Assembly: GCF_001444425.1 (NCBI RefSeq)
Contig: NZ_CP013189.1
Location: forward strand, 1-64,000
DNA from: Pseudohongiella spirulinae
GTDB taxonomy: Bacteria > Pseudomonadota > Gammaproteobacteria > Pseudomonadales > Pseudohongiellaceae
DNA: 64,000 nt
Direction: 5' to 3'
Positions 50,949 to 60,122 of the stretch are shown in pieces (position 1 is the stretch's first letter; the number at the start of each line of letters is the position of its first letter). Below the pieces are notes generated by a model. The model saw nothing but the letters and a program-made list of their open reading frames with translations. It did no database searches and had not been told where the DNA came from. A program made the position numbers and the translations under genes.

Positions 50949-52156
50949 GTGTCCTGCATTTTAGATATCAGGCGTATGATGCAGACGGCCAGATTCAGAC
51001 CGGGCAGATCAGCGCTGAGTCAGAGAAAGAGGCCGTTCGGCAACTGCAGGGGCGTCAGCTCGTTCCGGTAAAATTGGCCTCAGCAAGTACCCGTCGAGGG
51101 CTTGGCCGGAGTAAAGGCGGTAAGATTCGCCCGACCGATGTGCTGGATTTTACCAACGGTTTGCGTACGCTGGTTGAGGCGCGTGTGCCTATTGATAAGG
51201 CACTGCGCCTGCTGGCTGGTATTACGGAATCCGAACAGATGCGTACACTGGTTGAGGCGCTGCGAAAGGAAGTCAAAGAAGGTCAGAGTCTGGCAGACGC
51301 AATGGAGCTTCGCCCGGACGTGTTCTCAAAAATGTACATCAACATAATACGTGCTGGAGAGGAAGGTGGCATCATGCACCAGTTATTGCCAGGATTGGCT
51401 GATTTTCTTGAGACCAGCACCAGAAATCGCCAGGCTATTCTGTCAGCCATGATCTACCCCATTGTGCTGGTTTTCACCGGTATTATTTCAGTTTTACTGT
51501 TGTTGGTTTTTGTGATCCCGCAGTTTGCCATCATGTTCGAAGATGCTGGCACGGACATCCCGACATCGGCCGCCTTTCTGCTGGCAATGAGTGATGCCAT
51601 AAAACAGTATGGATGGCTGATACCAGTGTTGTTAATAGGGATGTTGGCCTGGTGGCGCTGGCAAGACAAAGATCCGCAGAATCGTCAGCGTAAAGATCGA
51701 TTTCTTTTGTCGACACCCATCCTGGGCCAATTGCTGTTATACCGTGAATGTGCGGTGTTTTCCAGGACACTGGGTGCTTTGCTGCAGGCTGGTGTGCCGC
51801 TGATCCGGGCACTAAGAGTTTCCCAGGAAGTGGTGGCTAACACTGAGCTCACGCAATCACTCAAAAAAGTCGAAGAAGATGTGCGATCCGGTACTGGTCT
51901 GGGAGCCGCACTGGAAAAAACGGCAGTGTTTCCAGTGTTACTACATCAGCTTGTTGCCGTGGGTGAGGAGACTGGTCGCACTGGGAGCATTCTGGTTAAA
52001 ACCGCAGAAACTTTTGATCAGAACGTAAAAAATCAAATGGACAGACTGGTATCAGCGTTGCAGCCTGCGCTGATTCTGGTTCTGGGCATCGCAGTCGGTG
52101 GCATTACCATCACGATGCTGTCCGCGGTATTCAGTATGAACGCTGTGCAATTCTGA
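50945..52156 (+). CDS. gspF: Type II secretion inner-membrane protein GspF
   Basis: GspF is the polytopic platform protein at the base of the pseudopilus. It is 403 aa with the usual pair of repeated cytoplasmic T2SSF domains (about 65-190 and 270-390) and three membrane helices (about 170-193, 217-240 and 375-397). Family stretches are FTNGLRTLVEARVPIDKAL and TLGALLQAGVPLIRAL. It overlaps the gspE stop by four bases (ATGA). Confidence 0.96.
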   Translation: MSVLHFRYQAYDADGQIQTGQISAESEKEAVRQLQGRQLVPVKLASASTRRGLGRSKGGKIRPTDVLDFTNGLRTLVEARVPIDKALRLLAGITESEQMRTLVEALRKEVKEGQSLADAMELRPDVFSKMYINIIRAGEEGGIMHQLLPGLADFLETSTRNRQAILSAMIYPIVLVFTGIISVLLLLVFVIPQFAIMFEDAGTDIPTSAAFLLAMSDAIKQYGWLIPVLLIGMLAWWRWQDKDPQNRQRKDRFLLSTPILGQLLLYRECAVFSRTLGALLQAGVPLIRALRVSQEVVANTELTQSLKKVEEDVRSGTGLGAALEKTAVFPVLLHQLVAVGEETGRTGSILVKTAETFDQNVKNQMDRLVSALQPALILVLGIAVGGITITMLSAVFSMNAVQF

Positions 52157-52181
52157 GGCAGTGTATGAGGAGATCACGCTT

Positions 52182-54338
52182 GTGAGAGTAACAATAGCGC
52201 CATTAGGCCTGGCATTTACCGTGCTTTGGCTGTCTGCCTGTACAGCTACCAGTAGCCGGCCGGATGTCATTGCGAGTTCTGCGTCGGATGCACAACAGAG
52301 CCGCCAGGCATGGTCAGAGTCTGCAGGTAGCAACAATTCCACGCAGCCGGATAACGACGCATTGGTCGAGTTGGCGGCCAGAGAGGCCGCGGAGAGGCAG
52401 GCTCTGATTGATGAAATTAATCGTGATGGTCGTGCCAGTCCGTCGCAAGGCAGACGCGAGGCTGTGCCTGCGCCGGTTCTGCCACCAGCAGACAATACGT
52501 TGGAACTGAATTACGAACAGGCCGATTTGCGTGAGGTGCTGGAAGAATTGGCAGATGCGCTGGATCTCTCCATCATCATTGATCCGGCCATTGATGCACG
52601 CGTGAGTTTACGCACCGCCGCCAACCGCCCTTTGAACTTCGATGATGTCTGGCCATTGGTTCGATTACTAGCTCGATCTCACGGGGTCACGTTAGAGCAG
52701 GTCGGATCAATCTGGTACGCAACACTTAATGGAAATGCTGTGCCAACTGAAATTGTGACACCAGATACTTTGTCTGAAGGCAGTGCTGCACAGGTCATGC
52801 AAATAACCCCACTGCGTTATGTCAATGCGGACAGCGCACTGGAGGTTCTGTCTCCTCTTTTGGAACCTACAGGCCGAATTCTTCGTCTCTCAAACAGCAA
52901 CACTCTGGCGATATCCGCAAGCCGTTCTCAATTATCCAGGCTGAATGAGCTGTTAAATGTTATAGATGATGATCCCTTCCTGAATCAAGGTTTACAACTG
53001 TACCCACTTTCAAACGCTCTGGCCGCCGACGTCGCTCAGGAGCTGACAGATATCCTTGTTTTGATTGAAGGTGATAACCCTGCCTACCAGATACAGGGAC
53101 TGGATCGTATCAATGCCCTGCTGGTAACAGCGCCTGCTACCCGCGGATTTGAAGAGATCAGTCGCTGGATCAGAATTCTGGATGCTGATCGCGAAGAACA
53201 ATCAGAGCAGCTTTTCCAATACCGCGTTAAGAACCTGAATGCTATCGACCTCGCTGCGACGCTCAGTGAAGTATTTCGGCTGGAAGAAAACGACAATCAA
53301 CCTGGTCGCCCCGATCGCAATTTTGACGAAAACACCGCAAGTGCTGAAACAGCCGAGAGCAGTGAGGCCGCGCCATCGACGGGCACAACAAGCGCGGCAA
53401 CCAGTAACAGTATGACAGTGTCCGCAAATCTGAATGTGGGGATCGTGGCCGATGAGTCGACCAACAGCTTGTTGATCCGCGCCAACCCTCGCGATTATCG
53501 TCAGTTGCTGGCAACCATCAACCAGCTTGATACAGCACCGTTGCAGGTAATGATCAGTGCGGTTATCGCGCAGGTGGTGCTAACTGACGACACCGCTTTT
53601 GGTGTGGATTGGTCGCGCGTTCTGGAAAATGCCAGCAGCGGGAGTGTGACGCGTATAGACACTGGATTTATGCCGGGTCGCGCCGAAGATGGCAGTGGCG
53701 GGCTGGGCGGACTATTGTTTAACAGGGCGTTCCTGGATGGAGCCGCACGGGTGGAAGCGACCCTTGAGGCGATTGCCATTAACAATGATGTGAGGTTGTT
53801 GGCCAGGCCGTCACTCACCGTAATCAATAATCAGGAAGGTTTAATCAGGATTGGCGCGGAAGTTCCCGTGCAGTTGGGTGAGACGGTAGGTGTCGGCGGA
53901 ACCGCAACCACCAATATCCAGTATCGCCCAACAGGCATTGAGTTACAGATCACCCCCCGTATCAATGAAGATGGTGTTGTTAATTTGACCATTCGGCAGG
54001 AGTTGTCTTCGGTTTCCGGATCGTCCGGGGTTAATCAAAATCCTATATTCCAGAATCAGGAAATTGAGACATCCGTTGTTGTCAGAGATGGAGAGAACGT
54101 CGTTTTAGGTGGGTTGATTCAAAATTCCAATGATCAACTTAATACCGGTGTTCCCTATTTGAACAGAGTGCCAGGGATTGGTCGACTGTTCAGTTATCAA
54201 CAGGATAATAATGAGCGCCGCGAGCTGTTTATTGTTCTTCGCCCCGAGATCATTAATCTGAATACTCGCAGCAGAGATCGCTATCGTGAGGTTCTGGAAC
54301 GATTCGAGTTGGCCGTAGAGCTTATTGAAGACTTCTGA
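52182..54338 (+). CDS. gspD: Type II secretion outer-membrane secretin GspD (lipoprotein type)
   Basis: GspD forms the outer-membrane channel. It is 718 aa from GTG 52182, with GAGGAG nine bases upstream. The signal sequence ends in the lipobox LSAC (Cys about residue 24), so the secretin is probably lipid-anchored, like HxcQ of P. aeruginosa. After a linker come N0 (from about 105), N1, N2 and N3, with a Ser/Thr/Ala-rich insert in N3, then the secretin domain with VPVQLGETVGVGG and the end segment VVVRDGENVVLGGLIQ. It is the only secretin in the window and lies mid-operon. Confidence 0.95.
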   Translation: MRVTIAPLGLAFTVLWLSACTATSSRPDVIASSASDAQQSRQAWSESAGSNNSTQPDNDALVELAAREAAERQALIDEINRDGRASPSQGRREAVPAPVLPPADNTLELNYEQADLREVLEELADALDLSIIIDPAIDARVSLRTAANRPLNFDDVWPLVRLLARSHGVTLEQVGSIWYATLNGNAVPTEIVTPDTLSEGSAAQVMQITPLRYVNADSALEVLSPLLEPTGRILRLSNSNTLAISASRSQLSRLNELLNVIDDDPFLNQGLQLYPLSNALAADVAQELTDILVLIEGDNPAYQIQGLDRINALLVTAPATRGFEEISRWIRILDADREEQSEQLFQYRVKNLNAIDLAATLSEVFRLEENDNQPGRPDRNFDENTASAETAESSEAAPSTGTTSAATSNSMTVSANLNVGIVADESTNSLLIRANPRDYRQLLATINQLDTAPLQVMISAVIAQVVLTDDTAFGVDWSRVLENASSGSVTRIDTGFMPGRAEDGSGGLGGLLFNRAFLDGAARVEATLEAIAINNDVRLLARPSLTVINNQEGLIRIGAEVPVQLGETVGVGGTATTNIQYRPTGIELQITPRINEDGVVNLTIRQELSSVSGSSGVNQNPIFQNQEIETSVVVRDGENVVLGGLIQNSNDQLNTGVPYLNRVPGIGRLFSYQQDNNERRELFIVLRPEIINLNTRSRDRYREVLERFELAVELIEDF

Positions 54339-54356
54339 ATTGAAGAGGAAAAAGAA

Positions 54357-54752
54357 ATGACTATGAAAAGAGCAGCCGGTTTCACCATTATAGAGCTATT
54401 GATTGTCATGGCCATTCTGGGAATGCTGGCAGTTATGGTGGCACCCAATCTGTTTAATCAGGCTGATGGCGCGCGTCGCGATGCTGCCTTGTCGCAGATT
54501 TCATCATTGGGCAGCGCGCTGGATGCCTATCGTCTGGATGTTGGACAATATCCGGATGAGTTGGAAGGCTTGATTACTAACCGCAGTGGACGATCGACCT
54601 GGAACGGACCCTACCTTCGAGGTGATGTGCCCCTTGATCCATGGGGCAATGCCTATGTTTACGAGTCTACCGGTCGTGACTATACCCTGATTTCCTATGG
54701 TGCTGACGGCCGTTCAGGTGGCGAAGGCAATGACGAGGATATTGGCAGTTAA
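54357..54752 (+). CDS. gspG: Type II secretion major pseudopilin GspG
   Basis: GspG is the main subunit of the pseudopilus. It is 131 aa. The prepilin peptidase site is AAGFTIIELLIVMAILG, cleaved after the Gly, with the +5 glutamate present. The C-terminal half has the GspG hallmark PWGNAYVYES and GADGRSGGEGNDEDI with calcium-binding acidic residues. AGAGGA precedes ATG 54357; ATG 54363 is the alternative. The prepilin peptidase (GspO) is not in this window. Confidence 0.97.
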   Translation: MTMKRAAGFTIIELLIVMAILGMLAVMVAPNLFNQADGARRDAALSQISSLGSALDAYRLDVGQYPDELEGLITNRSGRSTWNGPYLRGDVPLDPWGNAYVYESTGRDYTLISYGADGRSGGEGNDEDIGS

Positions 54753-55101
54753 GCAGCGGGGTTTCACTTTGCTGGAACTGCTGTTGGTGCTAGGCATTAT
54801 GGCTATGCTGGCAACACTGATTGGACCGGGGTTGCGCACCCTGGAATCGCCTGGTTTCAATGCGCAGATTCGTGAAGCTATCGGTAAGCTCAACAGCGCG
54901 CGCAGGCAGGCGGTTGTTCGGGGCCAAACTACCTGGGTTGATTTTGACACGGAGTTAATCACAGAGGCCGTGACCGTGGAATTCTATCCTGAAGGGGGAA
55001 GCTCGGGTGGTACTCTGCACTTCCGGCAGGGCGAGCGCCATGCGGAGCTGTATGTCGATCCTTTTACCGGTCGTGTGCGGCAGAGGCAAGCTGATGACTG
55101 A
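54730..55101 (+). CDS. gspH: Type II secretion minor pseudopilin GspH
   Basis: This minor pseudopilin is 123 aa from ATG 54730, which lies inside the end of gspG (23-base overlap). The prepilin site is KQRGFTLLELLLVLG. The body fits a GspH beta-sheet domain with VVRGQTTWVDFDTE. TTG 54742 is an alternative start. The assignment to H rests on order (between G and I), length and the arginine-rich region after the helix. Confidence 0.88.
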   Translation: MTRILAVKQRGFTLLELLLVLGIMAMLATLIGPGLRTLESPGFNAQIREAIGKLNSARRQAVVRGQTTWVDFDTELITEAVTVEFYPEGGSSGGTLHFRQGERHAELYVDPFTGRVRQRQADD

Positions 55102-55468
55102 TACTGAGAAGGGTTTTACTTTGTTGGAAGTGCTTATTGCACTGACGATCACAGCCATGGTGCTTGGCGGCCTGTTTACACTGGCAGCCGGTAGTAAGCA
55201 ATTGGCCGTTCGGACACAAGATACGCTGACAGAAACCGCAGCCGCCCGCGCTGCCGTCAATTTCGCCATGCTGGATAACCAGTATCGAGATATCCAGCCG
55301 GCTTTTTCACAAGAGCGCTTCACGACAGAATCACACGGGCTGCTTGAAGATCCGCTGCGCCGTACCCAGCCGATGAACGACCTGCTTGAATCCTTTCAAC
55401 TGATCAATCCCCAGACTGGCGAACAAATCGCCGGTGTGCGCTGGGTGCGATCAGATCTGCCAAGGTAG
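55094..55468 (+). CDS. gspI: Type II secretion minor pseudopilin GspI
   Basis: It is 124 aa from ATG 55094, overlapping the gspH stop by eight bases; AGAGG lies upstream. The prepilin site is EKGFTLLEVLIALTITA, cleaved after Gly. GspI forms the pseudopilus tip complex with GspJ and GspK. Length and position agree with that role. Confidence 0.88.
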   Translation: MTDTEKGFTLLEVLIALTITAMVLGGLFTLAAGSKQLAVRTQDTLTETAAARAAVNFAMLDNQYRDIQPAFSQERFTTESHGLLEDPLRRTQPMNDLLESFQLINPQTGEQIAGVRWVRSDLPR

Positions 55469-55475
55469 TTCGGTG

Positions 55476-56123
55476 ATGCAGATGGTCAGACAACGAGGCT
55501 TCACACTGCTAGAAATCCTCATCGCCCTGGCGTTGACAGCCATGCTGCTATCGATGCTGACAGCCGGTGTGTATGGTGTTGTTAATGACTGGGATAACAA
55601 TGCTGAAGCACTGGAGCGTGATCTGGATCAAGCCGTGGCAATCCTGCAGATCGAGCGGGCATTACACGGTGCCTTTGCTCACAGTTATCGGGATACTGAA
55701 ACTCTGGCGCGTCGTGTTTATTTTGATGGGCAGCAGGGCGAGCTGTCATGGGTATCCAGCGTTTCTCCAGAACGTACCTCGGGCATGACTGCGTGGCGCT
55801 TGTATCAGGAGCCGCGTGAGGGCGTCTTCTTGCAATTGGTGCCGGCATTAACTGACAACCCGGCGGATCGTTTGCAGCAATCCGATGCGCGCCTGTTGCT
55901 GCCGGGCTATCAAATGAGAGTAACCTATCTGTACGAAGACCTGGAATTTAACCGGGTCTGGCGTAACGACTGGCCGGGATCAGATTTCAATATGCTGCCG
56001 CTGGCGGTGCATATTCAACTGGAATCTACAGCGCGCAATGACACAGACCCAATCGACATTGTAGCTATCGTGGCTGTGCAGCAACACCGCACGGTCAGGC
56101 CCAATATGGAGCTGATTCGATGA
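55476..56123 (+). CDS. gspJ: Type II secretion minor pseudopilin GspJ
   Basis: It is 215 aa from ATG 55476 (55482 is possible). The prepilin site is RQRGFTLLEILIALALTAML. GspJ is larger than GspH and GspI and binds GspI and GspK at the pseudopilus tip. The body has GELSWVSSVSP and LEFNRVWRNDWP-like stretches seen in GspJ. It ends four bases into gspK. Confidence 0.92.
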   Translation: MQMVRQRGFTLLEILIALALTAMLLSMLTAGVYGVVNDWDNNAEALERDLDQAVAILQIERALHGAFAHSYRDTETLARRVYFDGQQGELSWVSSVSPERTSGMTAWRLYQEPREGVFLQLVPALTDNPADRLQQSDARLLLPGYQMRVTYLYEDLEFNRVWRNDWPGSDFNMLPLAVHIQLESTARNDTDPIDIVAIVAVQQHRTVRPNMELIR

Positions 56124-57208
56124 GGTCGCTCAGGCAGCGTGGCGCCGTGCTGATAATGGTGCTGTGGACAGCCGTGGTGTTAACGGTACTAGTGACGGTA
56201 TTAGCTACTAATATTCGCTTGTCCGCTACCACCGCCATGCATCACAAAACAGGCAGCCAGGATCTGGCCGCCATAATGGGGGCCTTATCGCGCGCTGAGA
56301 TGGAATTGATTATGGAGCGGATGCCGGTGCCCGTTGGTCAGGAGATGACGCTGACTGAGACGGGAGAGTTTCGCATACCCATGTATCGGTTTAATGGGCA
56401 ATCACTGCAATTGAATTATACCTCTGATGACAATATAACAATCAGAGTTTTTGATCATGCAGGTAAAATTAACCTGAACCGCATTCCACGCGAAAGGTTA
56501 CAGTTACTTATCGAAAAGCAGTTGGGACCATCGTTCGATCCCAGGCGGGTTCAGGAGCTGCTGGCGGCCTGGTCGGATTGGACAGACCTTAACAGCCTGT
56601 TAACCCCGGGCGGTGCAGAAGATGATTATTATCAGTCATTGGACCCGCCTTACACGCCACGCAATACGCCTGATCTCGATTCCGTAGATGAGATTCGCCT
56701 GATTCGCGGCTTTGATGAACTCTTTGCCGATGTGAACCTGGACGCAGCCTTCACCGTTTACGGCAGTGCCGCAGCTGTTAATCCCAATCTTGCTACACGG
56801 GAGGCATTACTTCTACTGCCTGGCGTCGACGAGGAGCTGGTCGAGCAGATTTTTGCTTACCGCGAGCAAAGGGACTTTCGGACGATACGTGAAATTGGCG
56901 AAATCGTGCCATTGGAAAAAATGGTAGAACTGTCACCTTGGTTGGGATTTAACACATCCCGGTATTATTCTGTCTATGTCCATCCTGCTATGGAAGAGCA
57001 AGATTCGCAAGCCGGGACCGATAATCAAGAATCAGCAGAGCAGCGTGTCCAGGACAACAGAGCCTACATGCAATTGATGGAAGTGGTGTCTGCAGAGAGT
57101 CGGGCGCGAGTTTTCAAAGTCAATCCTTATGCTGTGCTGCCAGACGTGGCGCCGGCCAGGGCGGAGGACCCTTTGGCCACAGGCACATCTTCAATCGCGA
57201 ATAACTGA
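56120..57208 (+). CDS. gspK: Type II secretion minor pseudopilin GspK
   Basis: GspK caps the pseudopilus. It is 362 aa. The prepilin-type start is RQRGAVLIMVLWTAVVLTVL, which lacks the +5 glutamate as is usual for GspK. The helix-hairpin-helix-like domain has VNPNLATREALLLLPGVDEEL and FRTIREIGEI. Its end overlaps the convergent wzt gene by 18 bases and closes the gsp operon, so no gspC, gspN or gspO follows. Confidence 0.95.
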   Translation: MRSLRQRGAVLIMVLWTAVVLTVLVTVLATNIRLSATTAMHHKTGSQDLAAIMGALSRAEMELIMERMPVPVGQEMTLTETGEFRIPMYRFNGQSLQLNYTSDDNITIRVFDHAGKINLNRIPRERLQLLIEKQLGPSFDPRRVQELLAAWSDWTDLNSLLTPGGAEDDYYQSLDPPYTPRNTPDLDSVDEIRLIRGFDELFADVNLDAAFTVYGSAAAVNPNLATREALLLLPGVDEELVEQIFAYREQRDFRTIREIGEIVPLEKMVELSPWLGFNTSRYYSVYVHPAMEEQDSQAGTDNQESAEQRVQDNRAYMQLMEVVSAESRARVFKVNPYAVLPDVAPARAEDPLATGTSSIANN

Positions 57209-58396
57209 CCAGTCTGCGTTCATAACAAACGCACCGAGACCTTTGTTGGCTTGTATTTTCACTTCCTTGCTCAAGCGAGTTTCATACCACAGCAATCCGC
57301 TGCTGTCGGCGACACCACCTAACACATGAAAACTCCCGACTCGCATGCACATGCTTCTAAGCGTAACACGCACGGTGATTATTTCGCCTTTACGGAACGG
57401 GCCGCTTTCAACATCTGGCCGGTCGGTTGCGAGATAGGAAGACAGCACCTCTTCCAGATCTTTCATCAGGGCAAAACCGAAATAACAGTTCACGTTGTCA
57501 TTGAGAATTTCAGCCTTCAGCTCCAGTACAATATCTTGCAAGGGCGCCACTGTATCAATGACCTCGCCGTCCATATTCTTGACCAGCGTGTGAATGATCC
57601 GGCAATCTTTGGCCGACTCCGGCGTTGCAGTATCGTGGCTCCTGGCGTGTTCCTCGCCCTTGGTATAGACACGACGGCTGTTGCAATAGTCTTCATAGTT
57701 GGCGACAACATCTTCGCTCTTGCCTATTTCGCGGATACGGCCTTTTTCCAGCCAGATCGCGGTATCGCATAGCTCCTGTACGTGATACATGGAGTGACTG
57801 CAGAACACCATGGTCTTTTGTTGCTGGCGAAACTCATTCATGCGCTGTACGCACTTTTTTTGAAAGGCGATGTCTCCCACAGACAATGCTTCATCAATCA
57901 CCAGCACATCAGGGCGTACCATCGTGGCAATCGAAAATGCCAGCCTCACATACATGCCAGAAGAATAGGTTTTGACAGGTTGATCGATGAAGTCCTGCAG
58001 CTCAGAGAACTCGATAATGTCGTTCTCCAGCTTTTCGATATCGTCGTCAGGCACACCCAACAGAGAGGCATTCAGATAGATATTGCGGCGCCCGCTGAAT
58101 TCCGGGTGGAAGCCGGCGCCCAGTTCCAGCAGCGCAGCAACCTGGCCGCGGATGTCGATAGCGCCGCTGCTGGGCTGCAGCGTACCTACCAGACACTTCA
58201 TCAGGGTTGATTTACCGGCACCGTTGTCACCGATGATGCCCAGACTTCGCCCTTCCAGCACATTAAATGAAATGTCCTGCAGCACATGGAAAACCCGATG
58301 GCGCGGTTTGCGCAGAATCAGTTCCAGCAATCGATCCTGGGGTCGTTCGTAGATTCGAAAATCCTTGTTCAGATTATCAACGGAAATACTGTGCAT
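57191..58396 (-). CDS. wzt: O-antigen/polysaccharide ABC transporter ATP-binding protein Wzt
   Basis: Wzt powers export of finished lipid-linked O-polysaccharide across the inner membrane. It is 401 aa. Walker A GDNGAGKSTL (near 62), signature YSSGMYVRLAFSIA and Walker B VLVIDEALSVGD are present. The C-terminal domain (about 255-401) is a Wzt-C beta-sandwich that in known systems recognises the modified glycan end. Its start overlaps the wzm stop by one base (TAATG). Confidence 0.95.
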   Translation of the reverse strand: MHSISVDNLNKDFRIYERPQDRLLELILRKPRHRVFHVLQDISFNVLEGRSLGIIGDNGAGKSTLMKCLVGTLQPSSGAIDIRGQVAALLELGAGFHPEFSGRRNIYLNASLLGVPDDDIEKLENDIIEFSELQDFIDQPVKTYSSGMYVRLAFSIATMVRPDVLVIDEALSVGDIAFQKKCVQRMNEFRQQQKTMVFCSHSMYHVQELCDTAIWLEKGRIREIGKSEDVVANYEDYCNSRRVYTKGEEHARSHDTATPESAKDCRIIHTLVKNMDGEVIDTVAPLQDIVLELKAEILNDNVNCYFGFALMKDLEEVLSSYLATDRPDVESGPFRKGEIITVRVTLRSMCMRVGSFHVLGGVADSSGLLWYETRLSKEVKIQANKGLGAFVMNADWSVIRD

Positions 58397-59199
58397 TACA
58401 GGACATCACCAAAAGCATGTTTGATTCGCATAAATAACCAGCCACCCAGCAAATAGCTCAACACAGCGGCAATCACCATAATCTGGAAGTGCTGCATGGA
58501 AAATTCACCGAGCAGTATGACTTCGCGGTAGAACTGCACAAAGCTGTGCATGGGGTTAAGAATCATCAGTGGCTGCACATGCTCCGGCAGCAGCGACAGA
58601 GGATAAATGATGGGGGTCAGGAAAAACCACGCTGTCAGCATCAGCGTTACGATTTGCTGAATATCTCGCAGGAATACACAAAAGGCTGACAGCACGGCCA
58701 CCAGGCCGATGGTAAACATAAATTGCAGGCCTAACGCGACGGGTAGCCACAACCAGACCAGTTGCAGATAACCCTGCATGGACAAATAGATCAGAAAAAC
58801 GAAAAAAGCGATGCCGTGCACCATGTAGGGCACTATCGTGCCGACCATGGGAATCAACTGGACCGGGAACATGACCTTTGTGATCAGAGGCGCCTTTTCA
58901 ATCAGCAGACCGCTTGCCCGACCCATGGCATCGGCAAAGGCAAACCAGGGCAGGTAGCCTATCATCAGAAATATCACAAAAGGTACGTCGCCAAAGTTGT
59001 CTGGTATCGGTGCCCGGAACACCACACTGAATACAAACGAATAGATGGCGATGTTGACAACGGGAGTCACAAACAGCCAAAGGAAGCCGCCCAGCGAGCC
59101 GGCAAATTGCCCCCTGAATTCCTGGCGAACAAATTGATTGAACAGCCTGAAATGGCGAACAGGAGACAGGGTCCACTGGCTGACTAGAGAAAACTTCAT
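58396..59199 (-). CDS. wzm: O-antigen/polysaccharide ABC transporter permease Wzm
   Basis: Wzm is the ABC-2 type membrane channel partner of Wzt. It is 267 aa with six membrane helices. Landmarks are FVRQEFRGQFAGSLGGFLWLFVTPVV at the cytoplasmic N-terminus and WFFLTPIIYPLSLLPEH in the second half. It is co-transcribed with wzt. The divergent gap to the PIG-L gene is only 57 bases and has to hold both promoters. Confidence 0.95.
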   Translation of the reverse strand: MKFSLVSQWTLSPVRHFRLFNQFVRQEFRGQFAGSLGGFLWLFVTPVVNIAIYSFVFSVVFRAPIPDNFGDVPFVIFLMIGYLPWFAFADAMGRASGLLIEKAPLITKVMFPVQLIPMVGTIVPYMVHGIAFFVFLIYLSMQGYLQLVWLWLPVALGLQFMFTIGLVAVLSAFCVFLRDIQQIVTLMLTAWFFLTPIIYPLSLLPEHVQPLMILNPMHSFVQFYREVILLGEFSMQHFQIMVIAAVLSYLLGGWLFMRIKHAFGDVL

Positions 59200-59256
59200 A
59201 AATTATGTGGCGATGATCAATTTGTTATCAGAAAGGCCGCCGATTTAACCACGAAA

Positions 59257-60096
59257 ATGAGCCAATCTCCAGAAATCGCTGAAAAGATCCTCGTAACAAC
59301 TTATAATTTGGCCATGAATCCCGAAGGCTCATTAGTACCCTACGAATCTTGTCAACTTCCATCCGGACCGTGGGTGGTGTTTGCTCCTCATGCAGATGAT
59401 GAAACTTTTGGTATGGGCGGCGCATTGAGGCTTGCGAGCGACAATGGAATACAGATTCATGTTGTGGTCCTGACCGATGGCGCGTTAGGAGGCTCCGCCG
59501 GAGCTGATGCAGAAAGCCTGGTGGCTGAACGACAGCGGGAAGTTCGCGCGGCTTGCGCAGTGCTTGGGGTAAGCTCTGTAGAAACATGGCCTAATGCAGA
59601 TCGGGGACTTGCTTTGGATGATCAGCTGATCGGGCAAATCGAAACAGTCATCAGTCGATACAAGGCGCGTACAGTGTTTTTCCCCAGCGTGCTGGAACTG
59701 CACCCGGATCATCGCGCGACGGCTGTGCTGGTGTGGGCCGCGCTGCAAAGAATATATCAGCAAGCCTGGCACGGTGATCTGCCCCAGCCCTGGTCTTACG
59801 AAATCAGTGTTCAAAGCCCAGTCAACCGATTGTTGGACATCACGAATGTTCTCCAGCAAAAATGTCAGGCAATGGATGTATATGCCAGTCAGAACAGTCA
59901 AAATAATTACCCGGAGTTGATTCTGGCCCTGAATAAGGCGCGCACCTTTTCATTGCCAGCTCATGTCAGCCACGCCGAGGGATTTTATTATTATCCGGTT
60001 GAAGCGCTGGCCCGGGATTTGCCCGCAGCAGCAAGGACGGCCCTCGAACGCTATTTTGAAGGGATGGAAACTAAACCCGGTCAGCGTGCGTCATAG
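59257..60096 (+). CDS. PIG-L family N-acetylglucosaminyl deacetylase
   Basis: PIG-L/LmbE zinc enzymes remove N-acetyl groups from sugars. It is 279 aa. The zinc motif reads APHADDETFGMGG (PHxDDE) and the second zinc ligand lies in ELHPDHRA. No signal peptide is seen, so it is probably cytoplasmic. Its place in the polysaccharide locus suggests deacetylation of a lipid-linked or nucleotide sugar, but the substrate is unknown. Confidence 0.88.
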   Translation: MSQSPEIAEKILVTTYNLAMNPEGSLVPYESCQLPSGPWVVFAPHADDETFGMGGALRLASDNGIQIHVVVLTDGALGGSAGADAESLVAERQREVRAACAVLGVSSVETWPNADRGLALDDQLIGQIETVISRYKARTVFFPSVLELHPDHRATAVLVWAALQRIYQQAWHGDLPQPWSYEISVQSPVNRLLDITNVLQQKCQAMDVYASQNSQNNYPELILALNKARTFSLPAHVSHAEGFYYYPVEALARDLPAAARTALERYFEGMETKPGQRAS

Positions 60097-60122
60097 AGGT
60101 AAGAACTGCCAGGAGCCGCGAG

